This document shows positions 29,914 to 39,614 of a stretch of 64,000 nt of DNA, one piece after another; within the stretch, counting starts at the first letter, position 1, and each line of letters begins with the position of its first letter. Location: contig CAKMXJ010000008.1 of the NCBI GenBank assembly GCA_928724745.1, forward strand, positions 496,001 to 560,000, written 5' to 3'. The position numbers were made by a program, and so were the translations under genes. The stretch is from Anthracocystis setariae (lineage: Eukaryota > Basidiomycota > Ustilaginomycetes > Ustilaginales > Ustilaginaceae). The notes beneath the pieces are model-generated. The model was given only the letters and a program-made list of their open reading frames with translations, did no database searches and had not been told where the DNA came from.

Positions 29914-30702
29914 CTACTGACCGATACCGCAGATGCTCAACTCCCTCATCTCTTGCAAAACCGCTTCCACCTGACCATCTAGTTCGCCGTTTGCATAATC
30001 CTCCCTGACTCCGTCGGCGAAGAACCTCTGAACGCCGCCCAACTTTTCGTACCCCTCCTCGGCGAACTTGGCCTGCATCCTGACCATGGCTTCGAAGCTT
30101 GGATCTAGATAAGGTACCCGAAGGTCTACGAGCTGGGGCAACTCTTCTTTGATCTGTTCGTCGAGCGTCTCAAAGATGAGTTTGGCGTCTTCGAGTTCCT
30201 TTTCTGCGCGAACGAGTTTGGAAGGATCGTCCGACGGTTTCTCGACGAGCTTTTTATGTTTGGAACGTGCGGCGTCGTAGTCGAGCAGTTTCTTGTTTCG
30301 TTTGTCGATGATCTTGTTGATTTCGGGTAGGTAGCTGGCGAGTTTGCCGATGGGTTCCAAAACGGTGGCTCGATATGGTGCGTCGATCTCCTTGGCTGTC
30401 TTTGTGTCGAGTTCGTCCACAGCGCGGCGGTAAGCATTGGCAGACATGGCAGCATCGGAGGAGTCGGTGTAGAAGCCATCGACCGCTTCTGCAATACGTG
30501 ATTGAGCCGCAGACATACCGCGAATGGCATCTAGATACGCCTTGGCTTCCTTTTGCAGTGCAAGCACTTCCTTCTCCATGATCCGGTACTGTTCTTCCGT
30601 CAAATTGAATTCAGAGTCGACAGTGCGCTCCACTTGGCCCGTCTTTTGCATCAGCGACGTGCCTGCGCGGTTTATCGACTTTTTGAAACCTCCCCAAGAC
30701 AT
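29914..30702 (-). CDS. RVS161: BAR-domain endocytosis protein Rvs161 (Hob3)
   Basis: A 262-residue protein essentially identical in length to yeast Rvs161 (265). It is a bare BAR domain with no SH3, which distinguishes it from Rvs167. The start Met-Ser-Trp-Gly-Gly-Phe-Lys-Lys is typical of the amphiphysin N-terminal helix H0. The long alpha-helices contain family blocks Phe-Tyr-Thr-Asp-Ser, Pro-Ile-Gly-Lys-Leu and Lys-Arg-Asn-Lys-Lys-Leu-Leu-Asp-Tyr-Asp. Rvs161 pairs with Rvs167 to constrict necks of endocytic vesicles at actin patches and also functions in cell fusion. It is divergently oriented to VPS60, another membrane-remodelling gene. Confidence 0.96.
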   Translation of the reverse strand: MSWGGFKKSINRAGTSLMQKTGQVERTVDSEFNLTEEQYRIMEKEVLALQKEAKAYLDAIRGMSAAQSRIAEAVDGFYTDSSDAAMSANAYRRAVDELDTKTAKEIDAPYRATVLEPIGKLASYLPEINKIIDKRNKKLLDYDAARSKHKKLVEKPSDDPSKLVRAEKELEDAKLIFETLDEQIKEELPQLVDLRVPYLDPSFEAMVRMQAKFAEEGYEKLGGVQRFFADGVREDYANGELDGQVEAVLQEMRELSICGIGQ

Positions 30703-31441
30703 TTTTGGTATATGTCAACTCGCGAGGAGAAGGACCGGATCTCGAGTGGATGGTGGGTCTGGTTGCACTGTGCGGTGAAGGGGTGTGACCAGGCTTGCTA
30801 CCGAGGAGAGAGGCGAAATGGGAGAAATGGCGGCGCTGCTGATGCTAGATCTGTGTAGGTGAGTGGACTTGAGCGCGAGGTGATGATGCTAGGGAACGAT
30901 GATGTTGATGGTGGAAGAGGAGGGGAAGAGAGAAGAGAGAAGAAAGGATCAGCATCGGTTTGGCCGCTCTATGAGAGAGGGACGAGGGAAGTCAGTCTGT
31001 GCAGAATGACGAGTGGAAAGGCCCGATTTGGCTGAGTGAATACAGATAGGCGCGTAATTTCTAATCAGAGTCACACAGTGTGGGTGGATTTTGTATTGCC
31101 AGACAAACCTCCACCGCAATCTGACTTTGAGCTGTGCACGGATGCGGGCAGCGGCAGCAGCACAGTGACTGTGACTGTGACTGAGACTGACTGTAGAAGC
31201 GGCTCAGCCGACCGACGCCTGTTGCAAGCGTCAGGATCGAATGGACCCTGGATCCTCCCTCGCCGTGTTTCATCGTCAAGGCATCTACCTATCTGTCTTA
31301 TCCACTCTGTTCACATCTACACCACCGCTTCTTCTTTTTCTTCTTCTTCGCATCGCTACGGAGGCTTGGCGTCGAGCTTCGATCCTCCGATTCCCGTTTC
31401 GCGCTTCGTCCTTGGATCCAGGACTAGCCCTGCTCGTCATC
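30703..31441. promoter_or_regulatory. divergent promoter region, RVS161 / VPS60
   Basis: A 739-bp gap between divergent starts, containing a GTGACTGTGACTGTGACTGA-type short tandem repeat near 31165-31190 and a TTC/CTT-rich pyrimidine tract (31330-31350) in the VPS60 leader. I see no ORF worth calling. Confidence 0.5.
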
Positions 31442-32107
31442 ATGAATCGCTTGTTTGGCTCCAAAGCCTCTAAACCAACCCCAACCCTCACCGACGCCAT
31501 CGCCTCCACCGAGTCGCGCGCCGATTCGGTCGAAGTCAAGATCCGCAAGCTCGATGCCGAACTCGCACGCTACTCGACCCAGATGCGCAAAATGCGCGAT
31601 GGTCCCGGCAAATCCGCCATCCAACAACGAGCGCTGCGTGTTCTCAAACAGAAAAAGCTCTACGAAGCCCAACTCGGCCAACTGCAACAGCAATCGTATA
31701 ACATGGAACAGGCCACAATGACCACGGAGAACTTGAGGAATACCATGGCCACATTCAATGCCATGCAGACCGCCAACAAGGAGATGAAGAAGACGTATGG
31801 CAAGATCGACCTCGACAAGATCGAGAGCATGCAGGATGAGATGCAGGATATGATCGAAGCGGCAAACGAAGTGCAGGAGACGTTGGGCAGGAGTTACGGT
31901 GTGCCGGATGAGGTGGATGAGCAAGACTTGGAGGCCGAGTTGGATGCATTGGCCGAAGAATGGGAGCAGGAAGAGGCGAATGCGGCAGAGGGTGTGCCGA
32001 GCTATTTGCAATCCAATACAGAGTTGCCCGACTTTGTCGACGAGTTGCCAAATCAAGGTCAAGCCGAACCAAACGCAGAGCATGGAGAGGCTTTGAGAGC
32101 CGCCTAA
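31442..32107 (+). CDS. VPS60: ESCRT-III-like protein Vps60/Mos10 (CHMP5)
   Basis: A 221-residue Snf7-fold protein. The start Met-Asn-Arg-Leu-Phe-Gly is the usual N-terminus of Vps60/CHMP5. A basic N-terminal helical hairpin (about 15-95) is followed by helices with Met-Gln-Asp-Glu-Met-Gln-Asp-Met and an acidic C-terminal half with Asp-Glu-Val-Asp-Glu-Gln-Asp-Leu-Glu-Ala-Glu-Leu-Asp-Ala-Leu, which binds Vta1 in characterised homologues. The protein acts late in multivesicular-body formation, regulating Vps4 through Vta1. The frame is open upstream to a Met at 31241, but those codons are leader-like (Ser/Leu/Arg-rich from a pyrimidine tract), so I chose 31442. Confidence 0.95.
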   Translation: MNRLFGSKASKPTPTLTDAIASTESRADSVEVKIRKLDAELARYSTQMRKMRDGPGKSAIQQRALRVLKQKKLYEAQLGQLQQQSYNMEQATMTTENLRNTMATFNAMQTANKEMKKTYGKIDLDKIESMQDEMQDMIEAANEVQETLGRSYGVPDEVDEQDLEAELDALAEEWEQEEANAAEGVPSYLQSNTELPDFVDELPNQGQAEPNAEHGEALRAA

Positions 32108-32668
32108 ACCACCTCGACCTCGCTTTTCCTACAAGGCGTAGAGCAGCGATCTATGTCTCGGATCTGGCCACAGCAAAAAAAAAAAAAGCCTACCAAGATA
32201 TCATCCTCATCAGATATGTCCGTTCTTCATCCCACCTTTGCAGCGAGTTGCATTATTGGTCATACGACACATTTGGTAGCTGAACCGTATAGTCCTCATG
32301 ACTTTTCTGATCCCGTAACCAGCCATGTACTTTTAGTATTTTAGCCCCCTTTTTTTGCTGCGAATCATGCTACAAGAAGGCAACTCTATAAGCGATCAGC
32401 AGTGTGTGATCTCCGCATATGCAGATGGTGTATTGCGTCAACGTACAACGAGCGTGGGATTCGATTTGAGCTGCGAATTGATCCTTTGAAGAAAAAAAAA
32501 TAAACGAATCGAACCTGGGCACACAACGTAAAAGGGCGAAAAATTGAGGTCGAGAAAATACGCTAAGAATCTTTTGACCTTCATCCTTGGTGACCGGACT
32601 GAGAGAAAATTCCCACCATACGAATTGTGACGATGCATAGAAAGCGACATGGCATTACAAATGCGAAG
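32108..32668. other. convergent 3' region between VPS60 and SSL1
   Basis: This 561-bp region lies between two stop codons and is more AT-rich than its surroundings, with A-runs (about 32175-32188 and 32493-32503) and a T/C run near 32344-32360. It is likely two 3'UTRs. A B-box-like sequence near 32509 has no tRNA partner elements. Confidence 0.55.
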
Positions 32669-34180
32669 CTAGCAGCAACCGGGACAGACATGGAGATGTT
32701 CGTGAACGAACGCATCGCACTCTAGGCAAAAATCGTGTGCACATCTTGCACATCTATACCTACTGCTCGGAGCCAAGCCTGCCTCCTCGAGAGCCTTGTT
32801 GGCTGCAGCATTCCTACCCACCTCACCCTCCTTACCCTCCAAGGATGGAAATGGGAGGTTACAGCTGAAGCAAGCCTTTTCCGAAGCCTGAGTGACGTGA
32901 TCCCATGGTACGGCTTTCCAACTGCTGACGGGGAAGAGGTGATGGTAGGAACGCGCGAGGTGGGTTGACATGACAATGATGATGCCGCAAACGGGACAGT
33001 CGGTTGGAACGTCGCATACTTTGACGCCGCAGCGAGGACAGAGGTAGCCTGAGCCACGCGAACGAGAATGACACGCACACAGCGTCGACGCTGCATGTGC
33101 CGGCAAGCGCAGTGGAAACGCCATCTGCAACAGATCGACTCCATTCTGCACTTCTTCTTCTCCTTCTTCCACCTCTCCATTGACCCCATCCCGCCTCTTT
33201 GGCCGCTTAGGTCCCTCCACAGCGGGCGGCGGAACAAGCTCGAACAGTGCATCGTGAAAGTGGCCCTCGTTCAGCGCCACACTAAATGTCCCACCCGTGC
33301 GAGTACAAACGTCCTTGAACACTTTGACTTCGGCCGCCAAGTGGACTATCGAGGTTCGAATGTTGTCTTTGACCAACGTGTTGATGGTGTCGTGGATGTT
33401 GCCCGGGTCGCAAGTGGTTAAGCTGCCAAAGATGGCCAGGATTTCTCTGGAATTGCTCGCTGGCAGGTGGACCAAGCTGCTTCTGGCCATTTCCAGTGCG
33501 TTCTGCAGCGACGGCTCGCCTCTTGGCTCTAGTTTCCTCTTGTTGGAAAGCGAGACAGTGTGATCGACCGTATTACCTCCCATCATTGCCAGCCTTTCGG
33601 CGATACCTTCGCGTGTACCGATGACGCAGAGTTGACCGATAGGGTTTTGGTCAAAGTATTCGTTGACAAACTCGCGTGCGTATCGCAAGGTGACGTCGAA
33701 ACGATTGGGTCGCATGTCCTTTTCGAGCATGCTTGCAGACAGATCGATGATAAGGACGAGATGGCGAATGATGCCACGCTGGACGGGAGCGGCGTCTTTG
33801 AGTACTCGTCGACGTTTGGAGCCTTCGATCATGGACCGTACCGTCGCCTCGAGCGAGCCGGAATCATCCTCGGCGACAGCATCCCATGATCGCTTATATG
33901 TGGCTTCCCAAGAGTAGCCTTGGTCTTTCGATTTCGATTTGGACGAAGATGCTCTGGCCTTCGCAGCTGCCGAGGTGGAGGCGCCGCCAGCTTTGCCGTT
34001 TGCGGATGATGCAGCAGCGGAGGGACGCGAGGCTAGGGTGTTGCGCAGAGAGCCGAGTTTGGGTAGCGATGGCGCGGATCGATACTCGTCGCCGGAGTCG
34101 TCATCGTCGAGGAAATCTTCAGCATCGTAGGCGTCGGCACCTTCGTCGATGTATTCATCGTCGGCTATGCGCGGGGGCAT
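32669..34180 (-). CDS. SSL1: TFIIH core subunit Ssl1 (p44)
   Basis: A 503-residue protein of the Ssl1/p44 family. It is part of the TFIIH core used in RNA polymerase II initiation and nucleotide-excision repair, where it stimulates the Rad3/XPD helicase. After an acidic, Ser/Ala-rich N-terminal extension (about 1-85), a von Willebrand-A domain (about 140-330) begins with Ile-Ile-Asp-Leu-Ser-Ala-Ser-Met, a MIDAS-type motif. The C-terminal half carries a C4 zinc finger (Cys-Pro-Arg-Cys, Cys-Pro-Val-Cys near 380-400) and a RING-like C4C4 domain ending Cys-x2-Cys-x3-Phe-Cys-x2-Cys and Cys-Pro-Gly-Cys. An acidic insertion (Glu-Glu-Gly-Glu-Glu-Glu) lies between the VWA and zinc regions. Divergent from the SSR4-like gene. 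Confidence 0.96.
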   Translation of the reverse strand: MPPRIADDEYIDEGADAYDAEDFLDDDDSGDEYRSAPSLPKLGSLRNTLASRPSAAASSANGKAGGASTSAAAKARASSSKSKSKDQGYSWEATYKRSWDAVAEDDSGSLEATVRSMIEGSKRRRVLKDAAPVQRGIIRHLVLIIDLSASMLEKDMRPNRFDVTLRYAREFVNEYFDQNPIGQLCVIGTREGIAERLAMMGGNTVDHTVSLSNKRKLEPRGEPSLQNALEMARSSLVHLPASNSREILAIFGSLTTCDPGNIHDTINTLVKDNIRTSIVHLAAEVKVFKDVCTRTGGTFSVALNEGHFHDALFELVPPPAVEGPKRPKRRDGVNGEVEEGEEEVQNGVDLLQMAFPLRLPAHAASTLCACHSRSRGSGYLCPRCGVKVCDVPTDCPVCGIIIVMSTHLARSYHHLFPVSSWKAVPWDHVTQASEKACFSCNLPFPSLEGKEGEVGRNAAANKALEEAGLAPSSRYRCARCAHDFCLECDAFVHEHLHVCPGCC

Positions 34181-34709
34181 GGCGAGCTATAGTTCCGCCT
34201 GAGCAACTGTGCAGCTTCGATGAGGGTATAAAGGGAAGTGCAGGGCGTTAAACTCCCTCACCGTAGCTCAGCTGAGCAGAGAGAGGTGTTGCTCGGCAGC
34301 CGACGGGGACGGTCGTATCAAAGGACAAGAAGCTGAGTAGAGAAGGGATGGTTGGTAGTCTTGGGTGGTCGAGGCGCACGACATTTTGTCAAGAAGCAAT
34401 TGGGCATGTGGAGCAACCCATTGAAATGATCTAACACGCTTGAGGCCAGCCAATCTACTGGATCGAGCAGCAGGATTCCACCCATCGGGCAATGTGGATC
34501 GGTCGCGGGTTTTGAGTCGCGTCTTGGAAGCCTTTGTTCCTCGAGAAACCACCACCACCACCACCACCACCACCATCTATCACTCTCCTTGCAACAAGGG
34601 TTCACCTGAACAGACTCAATCACGATCGGCAGCGCTCGCCACTCTACCAATACGAAACCGCAACAATCTCTCACTCACCGATCCAATCCATCAATACTCT
34701 TTACCCAAT
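34181..34709. promoter_or_regulatory. divergent promoter region, SSL1 / SSR4-like
   Basis: A 529-bp gap between divergent starts that contains a (CCA)n tract at about 34548-34575. The plus frame stays open from 34440 and would encode a Thr run there, but that part reads as leader. An A-box-like TAGCTCAGCTGAGCA near 34264 lacks a B box. Confidence 0.5.
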
Positions 34710-36242
34710 ATGAATATGCCCCCTCCTCACGGCCACGGCCATGGTCCAGGCGGTCACCCGGTTCATCCTGGCGTCGGTGCCTCTCCTTCTCCTTCTCCCG
34801 GAATGATGTCTCGACCTCACCCGCATCCGCAATTCATCCCGCAACATCCAGCACAGCAGTACATGGACTCACCTTCCTCCAACCGTGGTCGCAAACGCAA
34901 ACTTACTGTTCACCCCCCTCATCCACACGCACCGCATCCCCCTCACATCGCTCGTCGACCCTCGCTGCACGGCCAACATCCATCGCACCACGGCCACCCC
35001 GGTCAACATCCTCCTCAGGCATTCCCCGGCCGTCCCCCAATGCCTCCTTTCCTGGGCCTCAATCTACCTCCTACCATTGCGGATGAGTTGCCCGAGTCGA
35101 TCTTTGATGATCTGGACCGGTTGTCATCAAGGGACATTGCCGTGGCTCGGTATGCGAAGAACCACGAGCTGCTGAGCATGATCTTTGATGCAAGGAGGAT
35201 CGATACCATGACGCCTGCCCCTTCGCCGTATGCGGATGTCAACCCGCAAGACCTCGAAGCCAAGGTGGAAAAGATCAAGGAGGAGATCGAAACCATGCAG
35301 AAGACACACGCGCAGAAAGTCAGACAGTTAAAGGAGGGCGCGGGCTTCAAGAGGAGTAAGCATTCGAGCGCACAAGATGACGAGGAGGAGTGGCCGAAAT
35401 GGGCTGAGGGCGCATCGAGGGGAAGGATCCTTGGAGTTGGTTTTGTGAGGGCGGAGACACCGGAGGAGTTGCGACCGCCCAAGCCAGCAACGGAGCAATC
35501 AGCGGCGGCTGTGGAGCACGAGGCACAGCCAACAGCTATGGAGGAGAGCGATCCGGCGCAGGAAGAGGCCAAAAGGCAGGAAGAGGAGAAGAGGAGAGAG
35601 GCGGAGAAGGAAGCTATTGCTAAACTTAACGTTGAGCTTGGCATCACCCCTGCTGAAGCTCAGGTCCCCAAAGCTGCTCCCGTCACCCCAGCACCAGCGA
35701 CGGCGGCAGCGGCGGTAGCAGCAACCGAGACGAATGTCAGTGCGCCCGTTGCGCCGCCTGCCAGTATGCAAGTTCCGCCGCCTGTAGATGCTCAAGAGGT
35801 ACCGCCTGCGCCCGTTCTTGCGCCCGCTGAAGTCCCCGCGGAAGCGAGCACCACATCTGCCCCTGCTGGTGCTGTTGCTGCTGCTGCGGAAGCAGGCACA
35901 GACGATGCAGCCACGGCAGCTGTGGTTGAGACATCGACCGAAGCAGCCCAACTTGCACCGGGTGCAGCTTCTGTCCCCGCCGAAGCGGAGTCGGCTTCCA
36001 TCGATGTAGCTGATGCTGATGCTGCTGCTGCTGCATCTGTGGTCGAGACAGACAAGCCTGCTGGTGAGAGTGTCGATGTTGCGATGACCGCGGAAGAGCC
36101 AATCTCGCAAACTGAAGCTGTGCAGGCACAGTCCGTCGTAGAGACTACTGCATCGGAAACAAAACCCGAGCCCACCGAAGCTTCTTCTGCCACCATCGCG
36201 CAAGACGAATCCACCAACCCTTCATCATCCTCATCCTCCTAA
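34710..36242 (+). CDS. Ssr4-like SWI/SNF-RSC subunit (tentative)
   Basis: A 510-residue protein. The N-terminus (1-115) is His/Pro/Gly-rich and carries an Arg-Gly-Arg-Lys-Arg-Lys nuclear-localisation-like cluster. The most conserved-looking stretch (about 122-185) contains Phe-Asp-Asp-Leu-Asp-Arg-Leu-Ser-Ser-Arg-Asp-Ile-Ala, then Arg-Tyr-x3-His-Glu and Ile-Phe, a pattern I associate with the C-terminal part of the fungal Ssr4 family of SWI/SNF and RSC subunits. A coiled coil (about 175-205), an Asp/Glu/Trp patch (Glu-Glu-Trp-Pro-Lys-Trp-Ala) and a 250-residue Ala/Glu/Pro/Val-rich tail follow. The identification rests on that one block and on memory of the family, so it is only moderately secure. 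Alternatively it is another fungal chromatin-associated protein. It shares a promoter region with SSL1. Confidence 0.5.
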   Translation: MNMPPPHGHGHGPGGHPVHPGVGASPSPSPGMMSRPHPHPQFIPQHPAQQYMDSPSSNRGRKRKLTVHPPHPHAPHPPHIARRPSLHGQHPSHHGHPGQHPPQAFPGRPPMPPFLGLNLPPTIADELPESIFDDLDRLSSRDIAVARYAKNHELLSMIFDARRIDTMTPAPSPYADVNPQDLEAKVEKIKEEIETMQKTHAQKVRQLKEGAGFKRSKHSSAQDDEEEWPKWAEGASRGRILGVGFVRAETPEELRPPKPATEQSAAAVEHEAQPTAMEESDPAQEEAKRQEEEKRREAEKEAIAKLNVELGITPAEAQVPKAAPVTPAPATAAAAVAATETNVSAPVAPPASMQVPPPVDAQEVPPAPVLAPAEVPAEASTTSAPAGAVAAAAEAGTDDAATAAVVETSTEAAQLAPGAASVPAEAESASIDVADADAAAAASVVETDKPAGESVDVAMTAEEPISQTEAVQAQSVVETTASETKPEPTEASSATIAQDESTNPSSSSSS

Positions 36243-36476
36243 CTTTCCCCCCCCCTTTCTCTCACCATTTTGGGTTTCATGTTCGCTCGCATGCTATCGA
36301 AAATCTAACTTGCACACACATACACACACACAACCACACTACTAGCATCGGGGCGCTGAGAAAGCATTCGGACCAAAAAAAAATAAAAAAAAAAAATAAT
36401 CTGTGATAGAGCGCAACGATAGAAACTTGATGGATAGCAATTGACTCGTGATTGGGGGTTGTTGGAGTAAGTGTGT

Positions 36477-37868
36477 TTAGGTAAACTTTTTGTAATCGTG
36501 AGTTTCGTACGTCTTAAGTTTGTGCGTCCTGCGCTTTGGAGTTTGCTTGACTCTCGGTTCGATAACGCCTCTAGATTGGAGTTTGTTGTACCTGTCTCTG
36601 AAGAGGTTGCCTTCGGTTTTCAGCGTGCGCAAGCTTTCGCTGAGCTCGTCACCGGTTTGCACGTCGATTCTCTGCTGCGGCACTTTGTGCTTGCCCACTT
36701 TGAGGCCAGAGAGACCTTGTTTGGCGAGGAGGGCTTGTTTTTCGAGGCGACGCGCTTCGGCGGCTTGGGCGCGTGCGGCTGCCAGGCGTGCTTCACGACG
36801 TTTCAGCGCAGGAAGTTGAAGGATTGCTGCAGCTTCGATACGCGCTTGTTTGCGACGCAGAGCTTCCGCTTGTTGCAAGCGTGCACGTTTGGCACGCGCA
36901 CGTTGCTGTCGAGTCTTGCGCTTGGGCTCGTTGGTGTTGGCTCCCTCTCCGTCTGAGTCTTGGTCCGATCCTTCCGGGCCGGCTGGGTTCGATTCGTCGA
37001 GGTCGTCAGCTTCTCCAGGTAGATCCACGTCCATACCGCGGTAGCGTTTGAGATCGTCATCCTTCTGCGATCGAAGCTCGGCCTCACGTGCGATGATGGT
37101 AGCAAGCTTCGCCTGCCAGTTGTCTCGTTCCGCCTGGTCCATTTGTTCGCTTTTTTCCAATCGCTTTTCGATTTCGTACGCTTCTTGAATGAGCGCCTCG
37201 TGCGACTCGAGGTCCGGGTTGTAAGACGAACCAGGATGCGGCAGGTCCACTGCGGGAAGCTTGCTGGCAATGTTGCCATAATCGTCACGACGCAGAGTCT
37301 TGGGAACGTGGACGGTTGGTTTGGACACTGTGGGTGGGATCCAGTCGTCTTCGGCCGCCTTAGACTTGCCCTTGCTATCGGCCGATGAACTAGACGTCGA
37401 AGCGGACGAGGCATTTCCCCAAACATCGTATACATTGCCCAAGCTCTTGTTGACCACATCCACACTCCTGCCTACGATGGCAGAAGCATCTCCTTGGGTA
37501 GACACTTGCTGTCGCCCCACCATTTTGCGAAGTCGCTGCTCCATCTTCTTGTCGACCCCGCCGACCTGTTTCTGCTTCTTAGCGGGTGCAAGGGCAGCAT
37601 GACCCATGTTGCGCTGCAAGATCTCAAGACTCTTCAAGGGGCGTTTGGAGCGAGCCTGTTTTGCCGCAAGTGTCTCTTGGCCGGAGCGGTCCTCCACGAA
37701 GAGCGCGTCAGAAGCGGTTTGACGGAGAGGATCGCTTTGGTCCTCGAGGAACTGTTCGGTGGTGGAAAGGTCGATGTTCTTTCGCCAGGCCTTCTTGCCT
37801 TTACGAGACGACTGCGAGGGCTGAGCGGGTGCTCCGATGCTGGATGCCTTGATGCGTGTAGGCGTCAT
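36477..37868 (-). CDS. NOP53: 60S ribosome biogenesis factor Nop53 (GLTSCR2/PICT1)
   Basis: A 463-residue, very basic and charged protein (start at 37868). Near the N-terminus is Arg-Lys-Gly-Lys-Lys-Ala-Trp-Arg-Lys-Asn-Ile-Asp, the hallmark block of Nop53. The Leu-Phe-Val-Glu-Asp and Leu-Lys-Ser-Leu-Glu-Ile-Leu-Gln segments follow. The C-terminal third has long Arg/Lys/Ala/Glu-rich helices ending in a Ser-Leu-Arg-x-Leu-Lys-x-Glu-Gly-Asn and Asp-Arg-Tyr-x-x-Leu-Gln pattern. Nop53 recruits the exosome with Mtr4 to pre-60S particles for 5.8S maturation, through an arch-interacting motif near the N-terminus. The frame is open 146 codons upstream but reads Phe/Ser-rich leader. It is divergent from YAR1-like, another ribosome-assembly gene. 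Confidence 0.93.
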   Translation of the reverse strand: MTPTRIKASSIGAPAQPSQSSRKGKKAWRKNIDLSTTEQFLEDQSDPLRQTASDALFVEDRSGQETLAAKQARSKRPLKSLEILQRNMGHAALAPAKKQKQVGGVDKKMEQRLRKMVGRQQVSTQGDASAIVGRSVDVVNKSLGNVYDVWGNASSASTSSSSADSKGKSKAAEDDWIPPTVSKPTVHVPKTLRRDDYGNIASKLPAVDLPHPGSSYNPDLESHEALIQEAYEIEKRLEKSEQMDQAERDNWQAKLATIIAREAELRSQKDDDLKRYRGMDVDLPGEADDLDESNPAGPEGSDQDSDGEGANTNEPKRKTRQQRARAKRARLQQAEALRRKQARIEAAAILQLPALKRREARLAAARAQAAEARRLEKQALLAKQGLSGLKVGKHKVPQQRIDVQTGDELSESLRTLKTEGNLFRDRYNKLQSRGVIEPRVKQTPKRRTHKLKTYETHDYKKFT

Positions 37869-38486
37869 GATGCGAATGGCGGCCGTCTTGGCGTTGAAGT
37901 GATTCGGCTCGATAGGATGTTCCGATGATAGGCGGTTAAGAGATCGGTCAGTCGATGGCGACAGGCTACGACGATATCTACTCTGTTCTACACTCGTGAA
38001 TCTATGTAACCCGATTAGGATACGCTTTGACAGAAAGCCTCGACGTTGATGCTGACAATGAGAAGGAGTAGTGGTGGTTGAGGAGGAATTGGCGTAGAAG
38101 AAACAAAATGAGCAGGAAGACCCTGACGGCTTGGAAAAAAAGTTCAAGGATTGCAGTGCGGGTGTGGGGCGTGAGAAGAAAAAAAATCCAAACCAAAATT
38201 TCCGAGAGCGCCTGAAAAAGTTGCAAGCTTGTCCAAAAAAAAAACCCAAGCCATGCGTCAGAAGAAAAGTTGGCCGTTGCTCGTTGCTCGTTGCTCGCTG
38301 CTCCACCGCTCGAGTTAGCTTCTTGGCTGCAGACGGCCGACAACCTTCTCACGGTTCTGGAACTTCCGATTGCAGTGAACACCATCTCTTGCACCACTTC
38401 CGATCCTTACTCACGATCACAAGCAAAGAATTCAGCGATCAGGTCGAAACAGCCTCATCTTTGCCGCAAACACGTATACAGTCACA
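37869..38486. promoter_or_regulatory. divergent promoter region, NOP53 / YAR1-like
   Basis: A 618-bp gap between two divergent ribosome-assembly genes. It contains A-runs near 38132-38142, 38179-38187 and 38237-38247 and a short GTTGCTCGTTGCTCG tandem repeat near 38277. Such poly(dA) tracts are typical of ribosome-biogenesis promoters in yeast; here that function is inference. Confidence 0.5.
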
Positions 38487-39173
38487 ATGTCCGCCAAGGC
38501 AGCTTCGCTCTCCAGCGATCAGATCGACGACCTCCTCCTCTCGGCCCGTTACGGCGATCTCGAGGAGGTTCAGGCTACACTCTCGCCTCTTCTTTCGGGA
38601 CCCGATGCTGCCGAGCTCCTTGCCAGCATCAAGAACGAAGACGACAACACGCTGCTCCACTATGCCTCCGCCAATGGCCACCTCGAGGTGGTCACCTACC
38701 TTCTCCCTCACTCCGACTTGCCGTTCCTTCTGGCACAGAACGTCTCTGGCAACACGCCTCTTCACTGGGCCGGCCTGAACGGCCATCTCGACACGGTCAA
38801 AGCGCTTGTTGCCCACATTGAAAAGCTCGAAAAGGCGAATCCGGAGCAGGCCAAGAAGCTGAACCTCATCTTCCACCCCAAGACCGAAGCAGCCGAATCG
38901 CAGCCGCTCGCAGATGCAGCAGAGGACGCAGAGGCTGCTAAGGAAGAGAACGATGGATCGGAGAGAAAGTTGTGGGATGTTAGGAACAAGGCGGGTCGTG
39001 GTCCGATGAGTGAGGCACAGATGCGAGAACAGGAAGCGGTGGTCAAGTTCCTGCTGGAACGCATGATCGATGGTCCCGAAGGATCCAACCTTACCCCAGC
39101 AGAACCTTTGCCGTCAAAGCCGACAGAGTCCGTCGAGCAGAAAACCGCCGAACTCAGCCTCAACAGCAACTAA
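38487..39173 (+). CDS. YAR1: ankyrin-repeat protein, Yar1-like (Rps3 chaperone)
   Basis: A 228-residue protein with ankyrin repeats at about residues 15-115. The blocks Asp-Asn-Thr-Leu-Leu-His-Tyr-Ala-Ser-Ala-Asn-Gly-His-Leu and Gly-Asn-Thr-Pro-Leu-His-Trp-Ala-Gly-Leu-Asn-Gly-His are canonical. The Glu/Ala-rich acidic stretch (about 130-160) and a C-terminal helix (Gln-Glu-Ala-Val-Val-Lys-Phe-Leu-Leu-Glu) resemble yeast Yar1 (200 residues), a dedicated chaperone that keeps free Rps3 soluble on its way to the nucleus. Assignment to Yar1 rests on size, repeat layout and the Leu-His-Trp-Ala-Gly-Leu-Asn-Gly-His block. It could be another small ankyrin protein. The divergent NOP53 neighbour is consistent with a ribosome role. 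Confidence 0.78.
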   Translation: MSAKAASLSSDQIDDLLLSARYGDLEEVQATLSPLLSGPDAAELLASIKNEDDNTLLHYASANGHLEVVTYLLPHSDLPFLLAQNVSGNTPLHWAGLNGHLDTVKALVAHIEKLEKANPEQAKKLNLIFHPKTEAAESQPLADAAEDAEAAKEENDGSERKLWDVRNKAGRGPMSEAQMREQEAVVKFLLERMIDGPEGSNLTPAEPLPSKPTESVEQKTAELSLNSN

Positions 39174-39614
39174 GCAATCAAATACTTTTCAATCCTGTAA
39201 CAGACCTCATACACTGGGCGCCTCGAATCTCTACGCTCACTATGCCCGCCACACCCCTTGTAATTTTAATGACTACTTTCAATCCATGCATGTTCACCCG
39301 CACCTCGGTGCCACAGTGTCAAGCAAGGCGCCCCGTCACCATACACCTTAGAATGAACAACCCATCTTCTTCTCGAACGATCCAATCGTCGGTGCGAACC
39401 TCAAATGTGTGCTTTATTACGAGCAATGAGCTAGACAATCTACTTGCTCATGGAATCCGACAGCAACGTACAAGCAAGCATGGCGAAGCTGTGCTGAACT
39501 ATGCTGAGCGAACAGGATGGATGGGAAACAATGCTCAACGGTCGTCTGCCGAGTCATGTCTCTGCTGCCGTCTTGCGGTTGATGTGATATTTGGTTTAGG
39601 GGTACTTGTGATGT
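39174..39614. other. convergent 3' region between YAR1-like and ATP4
   Basis: A 441-bp stretch between two stop codons. No convincing ORF or RNA gene. It presumably contains both 3'UTRs. Confidence 0.5.

Noticed and set aside
32495..32530. tRNA B-box-like GGTTCGATTC on the minus strand
   Set aside because: No matching T-stem, anticodon arm or A box around it.
34258..34280. tRNA A-box-like TAGCTCAGCTGAGCA
   Set aside because: No B box within the expected distance and no cloverleaf can be drawn.
35499..36203. 234-codon minus-strand frame over the SSR4-like tail
   Set aside because: Arg/Cys/Ser-rich antisense reading of an Ala/Glu-rich coding stretch; no features of a real protein.
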